Assembly: GCA_026388155.1 (NCBI GenBank) | Contig: JAPLKI010000013.1 | Span: 1-64,000, forward strand | DNA length: 64,000 nucleotides | DNA from: Elusimicrobiota bacterium | GTDB taxonomy: Bacteria > Elusimicrobiota > Elusimicrobia > Elusimicrobiales > UBA9959 | Direction of reading: 5' to 3' | Shown: in pieces, positions 8,830-17,504 of the stretch | How the letters are laid out: the number at the start of each line of letters is the position of its first letter | Numbering within the stretch: position 1 is the stretch's first letter | Made by a program: the position numbers and the translations under genes | The notes under the pieces: generated by a model | Database searches by the model: none | What the model was told of the DNA's origin: nothing | What the model saw: only the letters and a program-made list of their open reading frames with translations

Positions 8830-8928
8830 TTAAGCGACAATATCTTTTTCAAAGATAAAGCGGCCTTGCCCTCAAAAAGCGGGGCTGTTTTGTTTTCGGT
8901 TTATTTTCCGCCTTTATTTATCTATATT

Positions 8929-11900
8929 ATGGATATGCCGGTCTCCCGCAATAATAAAACCGCCGCCCCGGTGCTTAAAAGCGACACGGAACTTAAGTTC
9001 CCGCACGCCCTTTTAATAAGCGCCTCGGCCGGCTCGGGCAAAACATACACGCTCGCGCAGCGCTATGTCCAGTTCCTGCTTTCCGAAAAGATCCCGGACC
9101 ACGACCTGGAAAATATTCTGGCCGTCACCTTCACGAATAACGCGGCCAAGGAAATGAAAACGCGCATTTTGGACTGGCTTAAGGAAATCGCCCTGAAGCC
9201 CGATTCCCAAAAGATGGACGAGACTCTGCGCCTGGTGGACATAAGCCGCGCCGATGCTCAAAAAAAAGCCGCGGCGCTGGTTGAGCGCGTAATAGACAAT
9301 TATTCCGACTTTCACATACAGACCATAGACAGTTTCATGACGCGCGTGATGACCGCCTCGGTAAACGAACTGGACCTGCCGCTGAACCCCGAGATCACCA
9401 TGTCCTACGACGACCTTATCGAGCTGGCCCTGTATTCCATGTTCTCGCGCCTTGGCACTGACAAGGATCTTAAAGCCAACATAGACACTTTCCTTAACAT
9501 CCTGCCTGAAAAGGGCGCTTATCCCTGGAATCCGGTCCTGCGCATACGCGACTATTTCGCCGCGTTCCTTAATGAAGAAGGCAAAACCAAGGGCGAGATA
9601 ATTTCCGACGACTCCGGCGCCCCCGGCAAGGCTCGCGAGCAGCTTTGGGGGGATATCCTCAGAGCCTGTGGGGAGCTTAAGAAAAAAATAAAGCCCGAAC
9701 TTATGAAGGGCAGCCTGGCCGCCGCCATTGAAAACAAGGACATTAACGCCTTCATTTCAAATTACAGCTTTGAAAACTGGCTTTTGAACGGTGGCAGGAA
9801 AAACCGCACTACCGGCGAATTTCCCGTCACGCCGGACACAAAAAAGGACCTGGAATATTTAAGCGAACTGGTGCGCCAACTGCTTATGGCCGACGCTTTA
9901 AGCTACTTTCACCCGTATACCTCCATTTATTCCCGTTTCAAGGCCGAACTCGAACGCGTTAAGCGCGGTAAAACCGATATCATCCACATAAACGATGTGA
10001 ACAAAAAGCTTTCCACCTATATAAACGCCAATGTCGCGCCGGATATTTACCTTAAACTGGGCGAGCGCATAAATCATTATCTTATAGACGAGTTCCAGGA
10101 CACCAACAAGCTGCAATGGGATAATTTCAAGCCGCTGATAGAAGAATCATTGTCCGGCCAGGGCTCGCTTTTTATGGTGGGCGACATCAAGCAGGCCATT
10201 TTCATGTTCCGCAACGCCGACTATAAAATAATGCGCGATTTGCTTACTTACGCCGAGGGCAAAAAGGACCATTGCGATAATTTAGAGCTTGCCTCGGTGG
10301 GCGGCAGGCTTGAACTTGTGAATTTGCCCGTTAACTACCGCAGCGGCGGCAAAATACTGGATTATGTGAACGCCGTTTTCAAGCACGACCTCAAAAACCG
10401 CAAAGAACTTGCAGGCGAAGATGTAACCGAGCTTACTTCCTACGAGCAGGCCCCGCAAAAAGAGCGCGCCGCCGCCGGTTTTGTCCAGACCATTTCCCTT
10501 GAGGCCGAAAACATAACCGACGACCAGGTGGAGCGTGGGGAACTGCTGAAAATAATAGAAAGCGCCCGCAAGCGCTATCCCTTGAACGAAATAGCCATTC
10601 TGGCAGCCAAGAACAAGCGCATAAAGCCCGTGGTGGAATGGCTTACCGCCGCCCATATCCCCGTGGCCTCGCTGAGTTCCCTGGATATACGGGAACGCCG
10701 GGTGATAGCGGAACTGCTTGCGCTGTTAAAATTCCTTGAAACCCCGGCAGACGATTCCGCCTTCGCCGCTTTTGTGACCGGTGAGATATTCCGCAAAGCC
10801 GCGAGCGTTGCGCGCTCGGAACTGTTGGAATTCATCTTTCAAACGCGCGCAAGTCACAGGTCGCAGGTCACAGGTCTCAAGTCACAGGGAATCTCCGCCA
10901 CTTACCACAATATCTTGTATCCACATTTCAAAGATCACCCAAAATATTCCAAATACTGGGCGCGATTTTTCGATGAATTGTTCCGTAAAACCGGCTATCT
11001 GCCGCTTTACGAACTGTGCGCGCTTATTTATTTAAAGTTCGAACTGTTCAGGCACTTCCCCGATGAATCCGCGTTCCTGTCCAAATTCCTTAATATAGTT
11101 TCCAAGGCCCAATCGGCCGGCATAACAGGCGTGCGCGGCTTCCTTGATTTTGCCCGGGGGGATGACGAAAGCCGCGGCACGGCTTTTTCCATAATCCTGC
11201 CCGATTACCTTGAAGCCGCGCGCGTAATGACCTTCCACAAGGCCAAGGGCCTGGGTTTCTCGGTGGTGATAAATTTAATATACGAAGACCGGGACCTAGC
11301 TGATGTCATGTATTTTGACGAAACGCCGGAAGGGATAAAGGTATATAAAATAATAAAGAGCGCGGCCGCCCAGCTGCCCGAACTGGGCCGGGTTTATGAA
11401 AGTAAGAAAACGGACGGCAATGTTCAGGACCTGAATCTGCTGTATGTTATTGAAACCCGCGCCAAGGAAGAGCTTTATAACCTGGTGATCAGGAAAAAGC
11501 GCAAAAATCCGTCCGAAACCGTCAAACCCACCGATCTTTTTGACAATTATCTGTCTGAGGACATGTTACAGGCGGCAGGTGACAGATTGCAGGTTAAAAA
11601 GGTAGACGCTACCTTTTTGAAGCCGCTGGAGCCGGAGCCGGTTTACAGCGCTAATTATGAGGTCGTCTCCGCCATACCCACTCTAAACGCCTATGCCGGC
11701 TCAAAAGAAGGCGAATTGGTCCACGACATCCTATCCCATATCATTACTCTGCCGTCTTTTCCGTTAAGTCACAGGTCACAAGGCACAAGTCACAAGTCAG
11801 ATTCTTCTTCTGGCGCTCAACTCCCGATTCTGGCCTCTATCCTTGAAGTCATCTATCAAGAATGCGCGCCGCGCTATCCGGTAAAGTTTAATGAGACTAA

Positions 11901-12210
11901 GATAGTAAAAACTCTGGCCGCTTTCCTGGCTCTGCCGGAAGTTAAGCCCTGGTTTGAGCCCAAAGAGGGCCGCATCATTAAAACCGAGACCGAATTTGCC
12001 GACAAAAACGGCAATCTCTCCCGCGTGGACCGGCTTATAATAGACAAAGATCTCATAACCATAATAGACTTCAAAACCGGCGCGGAAGACGCGGAAAAAT
12101 ACGCCGCGCAGTTAAAGCGTTACCTGGCACTTGCCGCTGAAATCTATAAGCTGCCCGTCAAAGGCCTGATAGCCTATGTGGATTTGGGGAAAGCAGTAGA
12201 GATTCACTGA
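8929..12210 (+). CDS. addA: AddA/RecB-like UvrD-family helicase-nuclease
   Basis: A 1,093-residue superfamily 1A helicase joined to a PD-(D/E)XK nuclease, for double-strand end resection with the AddB-like protein at 31157. Motifs in order: ASAGSGKTYT (Walker A, ~residue 30), VTFTNNAAKEM, HIQTIDSF, LIDEFQDTNKLQWDN (Walker B), GDIKQAIFMFR, LPVNYRSG, MTFHKAKGLGF, YVIETRAKEELY, and the nuclease DRLIIDKDLITIIDFKTG near the end. ATG 8929 or 8935 is preferred over the upstream ATG 8866, since TATATT (8923-8928) sits six bases before ATG 8935 and could be the -10 of a leaderless message. Two blocks of 7-nt repeats (10853-10887, 11768-11802) are read in frame in poorly conserved loops. Confidence 0.85.
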   Translation: MDMPVSRNNKTAAPVLKSDTELKFPHALLISASAGSGKTYTLAQRYVQFLLSEKIPDHDLENILAVTFTNNAAKEMKTRILDWLKEIALKPDSQKMDETLRLVDISRADAQKKAAALVERVIDNYSDFHIQTIDSFMTRVMTASVNELDLPLNPEITMSYDDLIELALYSMFSRLGTDKDLKANIDTFLNILPEKGAYPWNPVLRIRDYFAAFLNEEGKTKGEIISDDSGAPGKAREQLWGDILRACGELKKKIKPELMKGSLAAAIENKDINAFISNYSFENWLLNGGRKNRTTGEFPVTPDTKKDLEYLSELVRQLLMADALSYFHPYTSIYSRFKAELERVKRGKTDIIHINDVNKKLSTYINANVAPDIYLKLGERINHYLIDEFQDTNKLQWDNFKPLIEESLSGQGSLFMVGDIKQAIFMFRNADYKIMRDLLTYAEGKKDHCDNLELASVGGRLELVNLPVNYRSGGKILDYVNAVFKHDLKNRKELAGEDVTELTSYEQAPQKERAAAGFVQTISLEAENITDDQVERGELLKIIESARKRYPLNEIAILAAKNKRIKPVVEWLTAAHIPVASLSSLDIRERRVIAELLALLKFLETPADDSAFAAFVTGEIFRKAASVARSELLEFIFQTRASHRSQVTGLKSQGISATYHNILYPHFKDHPKYSKYWARFFDELFRKTGYLPLYELCALIYLKFELFRHFPDESAFLSKFLNIVSKAQSAGITGVRGFLDFARGDDESRGTAFSIILPDYLEAARVMTFHKAKGLGFSVVINLIYEDRDLADVMYFDETPEGIKVYKIIKSAAAQLPELGRVYESKKTDGNVQDLNLLYVIETRAKEELYNLVIRKKRKNPSETVKPTDLFDNYLSEDMLQAAGDRLQVKKVDATFLKPLEPEPVYSANYEVVSAIPTLNAYAGSKEGELVHDILSHIITLPSFPLSHRSQGTSHKSDSSSGAQLPILASILEVIYQECAPRYPVKFNETKIVKTLAAFLALPEVKPWFEPKEGRIIKTETEFADKNGNLSRVDRLIIDKDLITIIDFKTGAEDAEKYAAQLKRYLALAAEIYKLPVKGLIAYVDLGKAVEIH
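10853..10887 (+). repeat. Heptamer repeat block inside addA (5 units of GTCACAR)
   Basis: Five consecutive 7-nt units, GTCACAG, GTCGCAG, GTCACAG, GTCTCAA, GTCACAG, translated as part of HRSQVTGLKSQG without breaking the frame. Confidence 0.9.
11768..11802 (+). repeat. Second heptamer repeat block inside addA (5 units)
   Basis: Units GTCACAG, GTCACAA, GGCACAA, GTCACAA, GTCAGAT, read in frame as SHRSQGTSHKSD, just before the nuclease domain. Confidence 0.9.
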
Positions 12211-12306
12211 TCACTTACAAGCGATCATAATATTGTGTGCGAAAAAATAGGCAGACCTATAATTCCGGCGTTTTCAATACGACACTGCGCTGTCGCTTTG
12301 TCTTGC

Positions 12307-12312
12307 TATACT
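12307..12312 (+). promoter_or_regulatory. -10 element of probable leaderless recQ promoter
   Basis: TATACT lies six bases before ATG 12319, so transcription would start at or next to the start codon. No Shine-Dalgarno sequence is present and the -35 region is weak. Confidence 0.45.
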
Positions 12313-12318
12313 AGTTAA

Positions 12319-14307
12319 ATGAAACTTAAAGAAATTTTAAAAAAGCAGTGGGGCTACGATTCTTTCAAGCCGCTGCAGAAAGAGGCCATTGAAGCCGCTT
12401 TAGCCGGGCGGGACAGCCTTGTGGTTCTGCCCACCGGCGGCGGCAAAAGCCTGTGTTATCAGCTTCCGGCCGCCATGGGCAATAAGGGGCTGGTGCTCGT
12501 TGTCTCCCCGCTTATAGCCCTCATGGACGACCAGGTGGCCGCCGCGCGCGAGGCGGGCCTGATGGCTGACGCGATGCACTCAAATCTTGAAGCCAGCAAG
12601 CGCGGCGACACATACTGGCGGTTGTCCGAGGGTATCACAGAACTTTTATATGTAAGCCCTGAGCGCCTGCTCGCGGGCGACCTGCTTAAATATATTTCCG
12701 GGCGCGTTATTCTTGCCGCCGTGGACGAGGCGCACTGCGTTTCGCACTGGGGCCACGAATTCAGGCCCGAGTACCGCCGCCTTACCGAAGTTTTAGACCA
12801 GTTCCCCAAAGCCGCCCGCATGGCTTTAACCGCCACCGCCACGCCCGAAGTACAAAAAGACATCTGCGCCCAACTGGGCCTGCGTTCCCCGTTGCGGTTA
12901 GTGGGGCACCCGGACCGGCCGAACCTTGTTTATCGGGCCCTGCCGCGCCGCGACCAGCTTGCGCAGGTGCTTGAAATAGCGCGCCGATACGCGGGTTCGG
13001 GCGGTATTGTGTACGCCCAAACCCGCAAAGACGTGGAGCGCATCGCGGCGGGGCTAAAAAAAGAGGGTATCTCCTGCGCGCCATACCACGCGGGGCTTAA
13101 CGCCGAAGACAGGCGGCGCGCCCAGGACGATTTTGTGAACGAGCGGCTGGATGTTATTGTGGCCACTATCGCCTTCGGCATGGGTATAGACCGCTCCAAT
13201 GTGCGCTATGTGGCTCACGCTAACACTCCCCGCTCGGTGGAGCACTATCAGCAGGAATCGGGCCGCGCGGGCCGCGACGGCCTTCCCGCCGAATGCCTGC
13301 TTTTGTTTTCCGCTTCGGATCTGGCCCTTCACCGCTACCTGGCCAAAAAGGACGCCAACCTGCCTCCCGAAAGGGAACGCGCCCTTGAACGCCAGCTGCG
13401 CGAAATAGGCCGCTACGCTGTATCTCCCGTATGCCGCCACCGCTTGCTCACCGAACACTTCGGCGCGCCGTATCCTCCGGCTGAAACCGCCGCGGAAGAG
13501 TGTATTTTTGAGGAGGCTTTTTGTAAAGACGGGGATGCGGATATTTACCCGGAGCCGGGCAAGGCGGAGGGGTGTGCCCGAGCAGTGGTTCCCATCGAAG
13601 ATGGGACTGCGACAAAATACCCGGAGCCCGACAGGGCGGAGGGGTGCGGGGCGTGCGACGTGTGCCTTGGCGAGACAAAAAGCCTGCCGGACGACGAGGC
13701 CCTGCTTACCGCGAAGAAAGTTTTAAGCGCCGCCTGGCGCGCCGAAGGCCGCTATGGCACGGGCTACGTGGTCAATTTGCTGCTTGGCCGCGTAAACGAG
13801 CGCATGACCGAAAACGGCCACGACAAATTGCAGGTTTTCGGCCTGCTCAAAGATTCCGGCGAAGCCGCCGTCCGCTCGTGGATAGACCAGCTTATAGTGC
13901 AGGATTTTCTTGAGGTAACGGAAGAGGGGGAATATCCGCTGCTGCGCATCACCGAAGCCGGCCGGGGGCTTTGCAACGGGCGCGGCACGGTGCGCATGGG
14001 AATACCCGTCCCGCTTAAAGTTAAAGGCAAAAAGAAGGCCAAGGCCCTGAAAGGTAAAGCTGCCTGCGGATTGCCCGCCGACGAAGAGCTTTTCGAGCGT
14101 CTGCGCGCGTTACGCCGCAGTCTTGCCGATAAAGCCGGTATCCCTCCCTACGTAATATTTCACGACAGCGTGCTTATAGAAATGTCCGCCGCAAAGCCGC
14201 AAACCCTGGACGATCTGCGCGGCATAAAAGGCATAGGCGAGAAAAAACTTGAAAAATACGGCCAGCTCTTCCTTGATGCCATCTCCGGCCGCAAGGAATC
14301 GCCGTAA
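12319..14307 (+). CDS. recQ: ATP-dependent DNA helicase RecQ
   Basis: The 662-residue 3'-5' helicase has Walker A LPTGGGKSLCYQLPA, DEAHCVSHWGHEFRPEY, MALTATATPEVQ, AFGMGIDRSNVRYVAH and QESGRAGRDG, then a zinc-binding/RQC region and a C-terminal HRDC domain (~575-655). It resolves recombination intermediates and stalled forks. The zinc domain is odd: between the first Cys (CRHRLLTEHFG) and the pair CGACDVC lies an extra ~50-residue Pro/Glu/Gly stretch containing YPEPGKAEGC and YPEPDRAEGC, an in-frame duplication. The start is ATG 12319, which appears leaderless. It stands 108 bp after addA on the same strand. Confidence 0.95.
   Translation: MKLKEILKKQWGYDSFKPLQKEAIEAALAGRDSLVVLPTGGGKSLCYQLPAAMGNKGLVLVVSPLIALMDDQVAAAREAGLMADAMHSNLEASKRGDTYWRLSEGITELLYVSPERLLAGDLLKYISGRVILAAVDEAHCVSHWGHEFRPEYRRLTEVLDQFPKAARMALTATATPEVQKDICAQLGLRSPLRLVGHPDRPNLVYRALPRRDQLAQVLEIARRYAGSGGIVYAQTRKDVERIAAGLKKEGISCAPYHAGLNAEDRRRAQDDFVNERLDVIVATIAFGMGIDRSNVRYVAHANTPRSVEHYQQESGRAGRDGLPAECLLLFSASDLALHRYLAKKDANLPPERERALERQLREIGRYAVSPVCRHRLLTEHFGAPYPPAETAAEECIFEEAFCKDGDADIYPEPGKAEGCARAVVPIEDGTATKYPEPDRAEGCGACDVCLGETKSLPDDEALLTAKKVLSAAWRAEGRYGTGYVVNLLLGRVNERMTENGHDKLQVFGLLKDSGEAAVRSWIDQLIVQDFLEVTEEGEYPLLRITEAGRGLCNGRGTVRMGIPVPLKVKGKKKAKALKGKAACGLPADEELFERLRALRRSLADKAGIPPYVIFHDSVLIEMSAAKPQTLDDLRGIKGIGEKKLEKYGQLFLDAISGRKESP
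13546..13648 (+). repeat. In-frame direct repeat and hairpin inserted in recQ zinc domain
   Basis: Two ~31-bp copies at 13546-13576 and 13618-13648, 72 bp apart, flank a hairpin GCAGT..CCCATC gaa GATGGG ACTGC (13582-13610). The whole insert keeps the reading frame. Confidence 0.8.
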
Positions 14308-14503
14308 CTTTAATTTTTCCATATTATCACTCCCCACCCGCCGCAAAATCCACCTGAAAATATCCCTGGGACTTTAGACCCAGCCAGAGGCTTACCTAAA
14401 AACAATACCTTTATGGGCTATTGACCCTTTAGAAATTTTGGGACAGCCATTATACTATACACTAGCTAAAGAGATGGTACCGGAAACAGCGGAGACAAAA
14501 AAC

Positions 14504-15619
14504 ATGAAGATATTAACACTTATTCTTGCAACAATGTTGTCGGAAGGCGCCGTTATGGCTGTTGAAACGCCCAGCGCGCTGGACCTTTTAAAGTCGGCGG
14601 CGGGCGGAGTTGAAGTAAAGAACGATTTGTCCCGGTTGCAGCGCCCTGTGGCTGTTGAAGCCCCGCAGAACGGCGGCAAAGTTTCCAAACAGGAAGCGGC
14701 GGTTCCCATCGGGCCCGTTCCCGGCCTCTCCCAGTCCGGCGACCTCCCGCTGCCGAGCCTTGGTCCCGACTCCGATGGCGCATTCCGCCCGGCTGTCGGA
14801 TACACAGAGGGCGGTTCTTTTTCATCCGCGCAGGCCGGCCCCGCCGGAGCGCCCGGCGAACTGCGCGTCATGCAGTGGAACGCCAGCCGCGGCGAACAAC
14901 TGGACAAGCTGCTGGAAGTTATAAAAAAAGCCAATCCTGACGTCCTTATATTGTCCGAGACCGACCTCTACGGCAAGATCGCCAAGGGAAAGGTTACGGC
15001 CCGTGAGATAGCCTCGGCGCTGGGCTACAGCTACTATACAGCCTCGGAATTCGGAGAACTGCGCGATGATCGCCGCGGCTCAAGCGGCAACGCTATAGTC
15101 TCCCGCTATCCCCTCAGCGGCGGAAAATTCACGGCCCTGCCCATCATGAAGGGCGAGGGCGGCTATGACTGGGCGGATGACGGCGGGCAGCCCCGCACCG
15201 GCCAGCGGAACTCTATTTCGGCCTACATTGAGGCGCCCGGTAAGGGCGGCAAGAGCGTGCGCATAAACCTGGTATCCATGCATACCGAAAACAAGGCGAA
15301 TGCCAAGGTCAGGCTAGCCCAGTTCGAGACCGCGGTCAAAGCGCTCACGATTCCGGGGGAGCCTACAATACTTGCCGGCGACCTCAATACTATTTCAATA
15401 GGCGAAGGCGGTTCTTTCCGCAATTACCTTAAAAAGGTTTCGCTGATAGACTGCTCCAGCGGCAACAACCAGGGCACCCATATGTTAAACATGCGCCTGG
15501 ACTGGGTGATATTGCAGCCCGGCGCGGAAAACGCGCTGGTCTCCAAATCTTACCACGTGATAAACAAAGAGGGGGCGAGCGATCATTCACCTATTATTGC
15601 GGACTTCCAGATCAAATAA
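14504..15619 (+). CDS. Secreted endonuclease/exonuclease/phosphatase (EEP) family protein
   Basis: 371 residues. ATG 14504 is chosen because GGAG (14491-14494) lies nine bases ahead and a signal peptide follows (LTLILATMLSEGAVMA). After a ~95-residue Pro/Gly-rich linker the EEP fold shows VMQWNAS, LILSETDLYG, NAIVSRYP, VSMHTEN, LAGDLNTIS, RLDWVILQPG and SDHSPIIADF, which together supply the metal- and phosphate-binding residues. Such enzymes cut DNA/RNA or phosphate esters; the secreted location suggests nutrient scavenging. TATACT at 14451-14456 may be its -10. Substrate cannot be deduced. Confidence 0.8.
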   Translation: MKILTLILATMLSEGAVMAVETPSALDLLKSAAGGVEVKNDLSRLQRPVAVEAPQNGGKVSKQEAAVPIGPVPGLSQSGDLPLPSLGPDSDGAFRPAVGYTEGGSFSSAQAGPAGAPGELRVMQWNASRGEQLDKLLEVIKKANPDVLILSETDLYGKIAKGKVTAREIASALGYSYYTASEFGELRDDRRGSSGNAIVSRYPLSGGKFTALPIMKGEGGYDWADDGGQPRTGQRNSISAYIEAPGKGGKSVRINLVSMHTENKANAKVRLAQFETAVKALTIPGEPTILAGDLNTISIGEGGSFRNYLKKVSLIDCSSGNNQGTHMLNMRLDWVILQPGAENALVSKSYHVINKEGASDHSPIIADFQIK

Positions 15620-15823
15620 ATAAACGGAAACGGGTGGGCGTTCATCCGGCGCCGCGGCGCGCCTGTTCTTCCAAAATTTTGATTTTAATATTTTTAAATC
15701 AAATCTTTGTGGTCAGTGTGCGATCGCCATGCTGCCCCCCGATATGTGTCTTTTTTGCTTATGGCCCGAAGCATATGGCCTATGGCGTAAAAAAGTTTTA
15801 AAAACTTTTTTAGCATACCCCCC
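15620..15823. other. Intergenic region with near-perfect A/T palindrome
   Basis: About 200 bp with no gene. At 15789-15811 there is an AAAAAAGTTTT/AAAACTTTTTT palindrome that could terminate transcription from either side. A GGCCTATGG word near 15778 recurs in the dispersed repeats. Confidence 0.5.
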
Positions 15824-15852
15824 TTGACAAGTCAACATCGGCCTGCTATACT
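15824..15852 (+). promoter_or_regulatory. Consensus sigma-70 promoter
   Basis: TTGACA (15824-15829), 17-bp spacer, TATACT (15847-15852). The -35 lies in TTGACAAGTCAA, an inverted repeat that also occurs at the clostripain promoter (53909). Confidence 0.8.
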
Positions 15853-15857
15853 CGTTA

Positions 15858-16232
15858 TGCAGTCTTGTTCTTTTAAAAGCGCCGTCGGTGAAGTTGAGAT
15901 GTTCTTGGTAGTCCGTTTCCGGTTGCGGGGCTTCGGCCCGCTCCCTCGGCGCGGTTTCCCCCGGTTCGCTGCCAGTGTTTGAGCGGTGTGTTTTCGGTGT
16001 CGGCGGCGCGTTCCGCGGGATGTTTCCCTGGTCCGTCTCCCCCACCTTGGTGGGGCGCGGTTTGCCGGGGTCCTGGTTCGGCGGCCCGCCATCGGCGGTC
16101 CTGCTCCCGGGTGGGTGTTCCGGTCGGCGCGTTTAGCGCCATCAGTTTCCGGTCCGCTCCTTAACAGTGTCGGCATAAGTGGTCTGGCCCGTGTGCCAAT
16201 TGAAGAGCCCCCGACCTCGGGGGCTCTCAATT
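15858..16232 (+). ncRNA. Candidate structured non-coding RNA, ~370 nt, no known family
   Basis: A consensus promoter ends at 15852 and a strong terminator-type hairpin (AGAGCCCCCGA / TCGGGGGCTCT) closes at 16227. In between, no convincing coding sequence is seen, but hairpins abound: a UUCG-capped GCGGGGC/GCCCGC stem near 15924, CCCCACC tt GGTGGGG near 16040, and GGCGCG ttta GCGCC near 16128. I found none of the marker sequences of RNase P RNA, tmRNA, SRP RNA or 6S RNA on either strand. A short leaderless reading frame (ATG 15857, 41 codons) exists but looks unconvincing. The size and isolation argue for an abundant housekeeping-like or regulatory RNA. Confidence 0.5.
16204..16232 (+). terminator. 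Rho-independent terminator of the candidate ncRNA
   Basis: Eleven-base inverted repeat AGAGCCCCCGA/TCGGGGGCTCT followed by a short CAATTTAT tract. Confidence 0.7.
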
Positions 16233-16690
16233 TATATCCTAAAAAAAGCAGTAATTATTAAAACCCGCTCCTTGCCGGAATTTTAAAGCAAAAAGGTAAC
16301 GTCAAGACTTCTATGTGATTTCCCAGTGCAGGGTTCGCGGGTCCTGTCAGGGGCCCGAAACGCGGAACCGGCGTCGCGCACACCGTGCGCGCGCCTCCAT
16401 TCACGCATAAACCGCATGGCGGTTTTGCGCGACCCCGGCTCGGCGGTTCCGCTTCGCAGGGAACCGTCTCCGCCCTTGCGGCCCGGAGGCGAAGCATCAT
16501 TATGCTTCGCTCTGGCCTATGGCCGTGCCGTATCAAGCGCTATGCGCAACAGACGGCCTTATCCGGTTCCCCTGCCACCCGCTCCATCTAGCAAAAACAA
16601 AACATGGCGGTTGAAGCTTCTAAAAATATAGAATTTACCCGCAGAGTTTGAGGCTTGTGCTGATTTTTCAGGAGCAGCCGGCTGGTACCA
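16233..16690. repeat. GC-rich intergenic DNA with hairpins and mosaic repeat modules
   Basis: No gene is convincing in these ~460 bp. Hairpins include GCGCAC acc GTGCGC near 16376 and GCGAAGCAT catt ATGCTTCGC near 16488. The words ACCGCATGGCGGTT (16411), GGCCTATGGCC (16514), GTGCCGTATCAA (16525) and CAGACGGCC (16550) recur in different order in the elements at 40145, 40580 and 46880. Confidence 0.55.
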
Positions 16691-16702
16691 AAGGAGCGCG
16701 CG

Positions 16703-17503
16703 GTGCAAAATATTTTAACAGGCAAAAAAACCATCATAGGAATGATACACGTGCAGGCCCTGCCTGGCACTCCCCGCTACGAAGGGAACTTCGCCGCGGT
16801 CAGACAAAAAGCCCTGCTTGAAGCGCGGATATACAGGGACGCCGGCGTGGATATGATAGCGATAGAAAACATGCACGACGTTCCGTACCTTAACCGCGCC
16901 GCCGGGCACGAAATAACCGCCGCCATGGCCGTTATCGGCAGCGAGGTCAAAAGAGCGGCAGGCCTGCCCTGCGGCATTCAGATACTTGCCGGCGGCAACA
17001 TTCAGGCGCTCGCGGCGGCGTCAGCCGCGGGACTTGATTTTATCAGGGCCGAGGGTTTTATTTTCGCCCACGTGGCGGATGAGGGGACGATTAACTCGGA
17101 CGCGGGCGAGCTGCTGCGCTACCGCAAGAGGATAGGCGCGGAAAAAATAAATATTTTTACGGACATCAAAAAGAAGCACTCCTCCCACGCCATAACCGCC
17201 GACGTCTCCATCGCCGAAACCGCGAGGGCGGCGGAATTTTTCATGAGCGACGCCGTGATAGTGACCGGAGAGCGCACAGGGGCGGAGGCATCGCTTGCGG
17301 AGGTGCGCGCCGTGAAAGCCTCGGTGGCTATACCGGTTCTGGTAGGCTCCGGAGTGACCATAGACAATGTGGAAAAATATCTCAAGGCCGCCGACGCGCT
17401 TATAGTGGGTTCGCATTTCAAAAAAGACGGGAAGTGGCGCAACGCCCTTGACCCGAAGCGGGTGGCGGCTTTCATGAAAAAAACGGCCGCGCTCAGAAAA
17501 TAA
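16703..17503 (+). CDS. BtpA/SgcQ-family TIM-barrel protein
   Basis: 266 residues, starting at GTG 16703 with AAGGAG six bases ahead. The sequence GMIHVQALPGTPRYEG at the N-terminus, DAGVDMIAIENMHDVPY, ILAGGNIQALAAASAAGLDFIRAEGF and PVLVGSGVTIDNVEKYL... are typical of the BtpA/SgcQ family, a phosphate-binding TIM barrel. BtpA was first linked to photosystem I stability, and most bacterial members have no proven reaction. Here it is the first gene of an operon with a PfkB kinase (1 bp downstream) and PsuG, which suggests a step in pseudouridine or ribose-phosphate breakdown. That link is inference. Confidence 0.85.
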   Translation: MQNILTGKKTIIGMIHVQALPGTPRYEGNFAAVRQKALLEARIYRDAGVDMIAIENMHDVPYLNRAAGHEITAAMAVIGSEVKRAAGLPCGIQILAGGNIQALAAASAAGLDFIRAEGFIFAHVADEGTINSDAGELLRYRKRIGAEKINIFTDIKKKHSSHAITADVSIAETARAAEFFMSDAVIVTGERTGAEASLAEVRAVKASVAIPVLVGSGVTIDNVEKYLKAADALIVGSHFKKDGKWRNALDPKRVAAFMKKTAALRK

Positions 17504-17504
17504 A

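Noticed and set aside
8625-8852. Reverse-strand Val/Phe-rich reading frame
   Set aside because: It is the mirror of the Thr/Asn-rich gene; it lacks a ribosome-binding site and its composition follows from the antisense of AAC/ACG codons.
15832-16230. Reverse-strand 132-codon Arg/Pro/Thr-rich frame across the candidate ncRNA
   Set aside because: Low-complexity translation of GC-rich DNA, without a start signal, opposite to a consensus promoter and terminator.
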